DNA of 9,743 nt. Origin: Pararhizobium_B sp051960215 (GTDB taxonomy: Bacteria > Pseudomonadota > Alphaproteobacteria > Rhizobiales > Rhizobiaceae). The first letter of the stretch is position 1. The number at the start of each line of letters is the position of its first letter. Made by a program: the position numbers and the translations under genes. Below, in pieces: positions 7,301 to 9,743 of the stretch. The notes beneath the pieces were generated by a model that was not told the DNA's origin, did not search any database, and saw only the letters and a program-made list of their open reading frames with translations. The stretch lies in the NCBI GenBank assembly GCA_051960215.1, contig JBQCEN010000320.1, positions 1 through 9,743 on the forward strand, given 5' to 3'.

Positions 7301-8458
7301 CTAGTCTCGCCGCGCCGCCTTGCTTTCGGCGAGATAGTCGCGGCTCTGCATCTCGAAGAGGCGCGAGGAAGTCCTATCGAACTCGAAGGCTTCCGTACCC
7401 TTCCGGGTCGTCATCAGGGCATCCGGCGTGGCGGCGGCCGAGGCGAAGAGGCGCACGTGGTGGTCGTAGAGCACGTCGACCAGCGTGATGAAGCGCTTCG
7501 CCTCGTTGCGCGTCTTCTCCGAAAGCGTCGGGATGCCGTCGACGAAGATCGTGTGGAAGCGTTCGGCGAGCGCGATATAGTCCGAGGCGCCGAGGGGGCG
7601 GGCGCAGAGATCGGCGAAGGTGAAGCGTGCGGCGCCGTCGACGGCCTGCGGGATGTCGACGTCGTGGCCCTTGATCCTGATCGCGTCCGATATCGCCGGC
7701 CGGCCATGCGTCACCTGCCGCCAGGCGGCGTCCATGCGGCCTGCACTCGCGGCGTCGAGGGGCGCGTTGTAGACGGGAAGCTGCTCCGTCTTCTCCAGGC
7801 GATAATCTGTCCGCGCGTCGAGCGCGCAGATGCGGGTGTGGGTCTTCAAGAGATCGATGAAGGGGAGGAAGAGGCCGCGGTTCAGACCGTCGCGGTAGAG
7901 ATCGTCCGGCGCGACGTTCGACGTCGCGACGAGGACGCAGCCCTTGGCGAAGAGTTCGGCGAAAAGCCGCGACAGGATCATCGCATCGGTGATGTCGGTG
8001 ACTGAGAATTCGTCGAAGCAGAGCACCCAGGCGTCCGCGAGGAGGTCGCTGGCGACCGGCGGGATCGGGTCCGCCTCCTTCACCTCGCCGGCCTTGAGTT
8101 TCTGGCGATAGGCGTGGATGCGCTCGTGGACGTCGGCCATGAAATCGTTGAAAGGGGCGCGGCGCTGGCGGCGCGCCGGCACCGCCTCGAAGAAGAGGTC
8201 CATCAGCATCGTCTTGCCGCGACCGACGGCGCCATGGATATAGAGGCCCCGGATGCCGGCCGGCTTCTCGGCACGCTTCTTCGCGAACAGCCAGCCGAGC
8301 GAGCTCGACTTGCGCGAGACACGCTTGGAGCCGATCTCCTCGAGCAGGCCGTCCAGCGCTTTCGCCACGCGCCGCTGCGCCGGGTCGGCTTCGATCTTGC
8401 CGGCCTCGACCAGCGCCTCATAGCGCATCGAGACGTTGATGCTGTCGTGGAGCGTCAT
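7301..8458 (-). CDS. zapE: AFG1/ZapE-family ATPase
   Basis: This is a P-loop AAA+-like ATPase of the AFG1/LACE1/ZapE family. Bacterial ZapE associates with the division machinery, while the mitochondrial homologue AFG1 is linked to turnover of inner-membrane proteins; the role here is not shown by sequence. The protein has 385 residues, usual for the family. The N-terminal segment MRYEALVEAGKIEADPAQ is typical. Walker A is GAVGRGKT (76-83, Lys82), Walker B is LCFDEF (Asp149-Glu150), and the sensor-like LVATSNVAPDDLY and NRGLFLPFI follow. The C-terminal RFHTIFVDGIPTL and RFITLVDVLYDHH are conserved. I chose the ATG at 8458; an ATG at 8494 would add 12 residues but lies inside a GC-rich hairpin. 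Neither start has a textbook ribosome-binding site. The gene sits directly upstream of mdh, a neighbourhood common in alphaproteobacteria. Confidence 0.95.
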   Translation of the reverse strand: MTLHDSINVSMRYEALVEAGKIEADPAQRRVAKALDGLLEEIGSKRVSRKSSSLGWLFAKKRAEKPAGIRGLYIHGAVGRGKTMLMDLFFEAVPARRQRRAPFNDFMADVHERIHAYRQKLKAGEVKEADPIPPVASDLLADAWVLCFDEFSVTDITDAMILSRLFAELFAKGCVLVATSNVAPDDLYRDGLNRGLFLPFIDLLKTHTRICALDARTDYRLEKTEQLPVYNAPLDAASAGRMDAAWRQVTHGRPAISDAIRIKGHDVDIPQAVDGAARFTFADLCARPLGASDYIALAERFHTIFVDGIPTLSEKTRNEAKRFITLVDVLYDHHVRLFASAAATPDALMTTRKGTEAFEFDRTSSRLFEMQSRDYLAESKAARRD

Positions 8459-8484
8459 CGCTGAAACCGCGGGGAGTGGGGAGC

Positions 8485-8505
8485 GCGGGCGCATGGAGCG
8501 CCCGC
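8485..8505 (-). terminator. GC hairpin between the omp19-like gene and zapE
   Basis: GCGGGCGC and GCGCCCGC form a perfect 8-bp stem with a 5-base loop, 10 nt downstream of the omp19-like stop codon. There is no T-run on either side, so it may be a transcript-stabilising stem or a weak terminator rather than a classical intrinsic one. It also covers the upstream in-frame ATG of zapE at 8494, which argues against that codon being the start. Confidence 0.4.
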
Positions 8506-8515
8506 CTCGAAGAGG

Positions 8516-9046
8516 TCAGCGGCTGAGGGTGATCGGCTGGCCGTCGGTCGTCGTGCCGGAATAGCCTTGCGCGCCCGTCTGCGACAGCGCCGCGAGCTGG
8601 TTGCCGGTCGAGTCCGACAGCACCACCTGGTTGCCCTTGACGTCCCAGGCGGACACGTTCGACGCGGAACCGCCGCAGTTGCGCGTCGCAGCGCGATAGC
8701 CGCCCGTCCACTTCGTCAGCGCCAGGAAGATGTCGCAGCTCGATCCGCCGGCCGTCACCGTCCAGCGGCCGATCAGCGATTCCTTCTTGATCGCCGGCGC
8801 GTTGTTCGGTCCGAGGCTTGCCATTTGCTGCGGCGCCCCGGCCGCCGCGGCGCCCGGCGCCGGCGGATACTGTCCGCCCGCCGTCGGCGGCGGCAGCTGC
8901 GAGCCCTGCACGCCGCCGACCGGAGCCGGCGTCAGCGGCGCAGGGGCCGCCTCCGCCGCCGGTCCGCCACCGCCATAGGTGGTCCGCTGGCAGCCCGTCA
9001 GGGCGAGCCCCACGGCGAGGATGGTGGTGGCATAAATCAAGCGCAT
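8516..9046 (-). CDS. omp19: Omp19-like outer-membrane lipoprotein with Inh protease-inhibitor domain
   Basis: This is a lipoprotein of the AprI/Inh metalloprotease-inhibitor family, resembling Brucella Omp19. Such proteins are exported, lipidated and anchored in the outer membrane; Brucella Omp19 is reported to inhibit proteases. The protein has 176 residues. A short signal peptide ends in the lipobox LTGC with the lipidated Cys19. A low-complexity Pro/Ala/Gly linker runs to about residue 75, and MASLGPNNAP leads into the Inh beta-barrel domain starting near ESLIGRW. Cys104 and Cys124 are placed to form the family disulfide, and the C-terminus DGQPITLSR closely matches the end of Omp19. The ATG at 9046 follows GGGAG with an 8-nt spacer. 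It lies 57 nt upstream of zapE and is preceded by its own AT-rich promoter-like patch. The residue at +2 of the mature protein is Gln, not an inner-membrane-retention Asp. Inhibitory activity is inferred from the family. Confidence 0.88.
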   Translation of the reverse strand: MRLIYATTILAVGLALTGCQRTTYGGGGPAAEAAPAPLTPAPVGGVQGSQLPPPTAGGQYPPAPGAAAAGAPQQMASLGPNNAPAIKKESLIGRWTVTAGGSSCDIFLALTKWTGGYRAATRNCGGSASNVSAWDVKGNQVVLSDSTGNQLAALSQTGAQGYSGTTTDGQPITLSR

Positions 9047-9085
9047 CGCAGTCACTCCCTTGCGAGTTTCCGGCCAAGGTCACGT

Positions 9086-9120
9086 CGCATGGATAAAATT
9101 GCCTAAAATGTCAAAATGCA
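9086..9120 (-). promoter_or_regulatory. AT-rich promoter-like patch before the omp19-like gene
   Basis: This is a local AT-rich island in the 169-nt gap upstream of the lipoprotein gene. On the minus strand a perfect TTGACA (9109-9114) is present, but no good -10 lies 16-18 nt downstream. Alternatively TTGCAT followed after 17 nt by TTTTAT gives a weak pair. A promoter here is plausible from position and composition; the exact elements are not resolved. Confidence 0.35.
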
Positions 9121-9128
9121 AGGTCGCC

Positions 9129-9154
9129 GCCGGCGCGCCGGCACACGCGCCGGC
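9129..9154 (-). terminator. GCCGGC-rich hairpin downstream of the VOC gene
   Basis: GCCGGCGCG (9129-9137) and CGCGCCGGC (9146-9154) are perfect 9-bp inverted arms with an 8-base loop. GCCGGCGCGCCGGC (9129-9142) is in addition a self-contained 14-bp palindrome, so two folds compete. On the transcribed strand the stem is followed by GCGACCTTGCATTTTGACATTTT, part of which is T-rich. It lies about 60 nt after the VOC stop codon and could terminate that transcript before the omp19-like promoter patch. Confidence 0.4.
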
Positions 9155-9215
9155 CGATTGGACGGGAACGTGGCGGTCCTGCACGGCGATCACCTGCATC
9201 GCCCGGACCAGCGCA

Positions 9216-9656
9216 TCAGCGCACCGGCACGCCGGGCACCCAGACATATCCCTCCGGATCGATCAGATGGCATTCCCTCAGCCCGTGCGGCTTGTCGATG
9301 GCGCCGGAGAGCACGGTCCCGTCCCTTGCCCGGGCGCGTGCCTCGGCGCGGTCCGGGTCCAGGCCCATCACCCGGATCTCGATGCCGGCGCCCCGCGTCT
9401 CGCTGCCTGCGAGGATGCCGGAGACCGGATGGTCGGCATAGGCGTGGTCGGCGTGGATCATGAAGATCGAACCGCAGAGCTCGACCGCCGCGAAGTCCTC
9501 GTCCGCGTGCAGGATCATTGCTCCGAGCACCTCGCGGCAGAAGCCGACCTCGCGCGCGACGTCGCCCACGATCAGGTTCAGGCCGATGCCGCGCGGCAGC
9601 GTCCGCGCGAACTGCTCGGCCGACATCCAGGGTTCCTTCGTGCGCTTCGTGACCAC
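9216..9656 (-). CDS. VOC-superfamily (glyoxalase/bleomycin-resistance fold) protein
   Basis: This is a small VOC-fold protein of 146 residues; family members include glyoxalases, dioxygenases and drug-binding resistance proteins, and the specific substrate here is unknown. The pattern seen is a first beta-alpha-beta unit, GIGLNLIVGDVAREVGFCREVLGA, with a variable His/Asp segment MIHADHAYADHP after it. A second half carries IEIRVMGLDPDRAEARAR and the closing CHLIDPEGYVWVPG, where DPEGYVW is the usual VOC end motif. The start is ambiguous. GTG at 9656 has GGGAGG 4 nt upstream and keeps the KEPWMSAEQF segment, which I believe occurs in homologues. ATG at 9626 has AAGGA with a 7-nt spacer and would give 136 residues. 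The gene is separated from the omp19-like gene by 169 nt and has no evident functional link with the TCA cluster. Confidence 0.82.
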   Translation of the reverse strand: MVTKRTKEPWMSAEQFARTLPRGIGLNLIVGDVAREVGFCREVLGAMILHADEDFAAVELCGSIFMIHADHAYADHPVSGILAGSETRGAGIEIRVMGLDPDRAEARARARDGTVLSGAIDKPHGLRECHLIDPEGYVWVPGVPVR

Positions 9657-9720
9657 GCCGCCTCCCGCCGCTCTTGCGATTTCATTCTTCTCAGAACCTT
9701 TGTCGCTGAAAGCGGCCCCG

Positions 9721-9737
9721 CTTGTCCAGCCGACAAG
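9721..9737. repeat. Short inverted repeat upstream of the VOC gene
   Basis: CTTGTC and GACAAG are perfect 6-bp arms around a 5-base centre, 65 nt upstream of the VOC start codon. On the minus strand one arm also reads CTTGTC, similar to an alphaproteobacterial -35 box, but no convincing -10 follows. It may be an operator or chance; the arms are short and the window edge cuts off further context. Confidence 0.25.
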
Positions 9738-9743
9738 GGTGCA

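Overview
The window comes from the chromosome of a GC-rich alphaproteobacterium, most likely of the order Hyphomicrobiales (Rhizobiales). The main grounds are the gene order zapE-mdh-sucC-sucD-sucA, the rhizobial-type SucA (996 residues) and LDH-like malate dehydrogenase (320 residues), and a lipoprotein that closely resembles Brucella Omp19. The genus cannot be fixed from this sequence alone. All nine genes lie on the minus strand, so transcription runs from high to low coordinates.

In transcription order the layout is as follows. A VOC (glyoxalase-fold) protein occupies 9656-9216. An Omp19/Inh-domain outer-membrane lipoprotein follows at 9046-8516, then the AFG1/ZapE-type ATPase at 8458-7301. 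Next comes the TCA-cycle block: mdh (7121-6159), sucC (6113-4917), sucD (4146-3235) and sucA (3067-77). The E2 gene sucB would be expected just beyond base 1, but it is outside the window. Mdh, succinyl-CoA synthetase (SucCD) and the E1 subunit of 2-oxoglutarate dehydrogenase (SucA) catalyse neighbouring TCA steps, and rhizobia commonly keep them in one mdh-sucCDAB cluster.

The striking departure from that plan is a complete type II toxin-antitoxin module inserted between sucC and sucD. It consists of a ribbon-helix-helix antitoxin (4840-4583) overlapping a PIN-domain VapC toxin (4593-4168). The genes for the two subunits of one enzyme are normally nearly adjacent; here they are about 770 bp apart. 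The module is co-oriented with the operon, has lower GC than its neighbours in the lines counted by hand, and carries its own near-perfect inverted repeat (probable autoregulatory operator) just upstream of vapB. Transcripts that supply SucD and SucA from mdh or sucC must therefore pass through the toxin genes, or else sucD depends partly on the vapBC promoter.

Other non-coding signals are a strong intrinsic-terminator-like hairpin between sucD and sucA, a short palindrome (TTACGT-N2-ACGTAA) in the AT-rich region upstream of mdh, GC-rich hairpins after the VOC and omp19-like genes, and an AT-rich promoter-like patch before the omp19-like gene. There are no RNA genes, IS elements or CRISPR arrays that I can support. 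No stretch above 300 bases lacks a gene.
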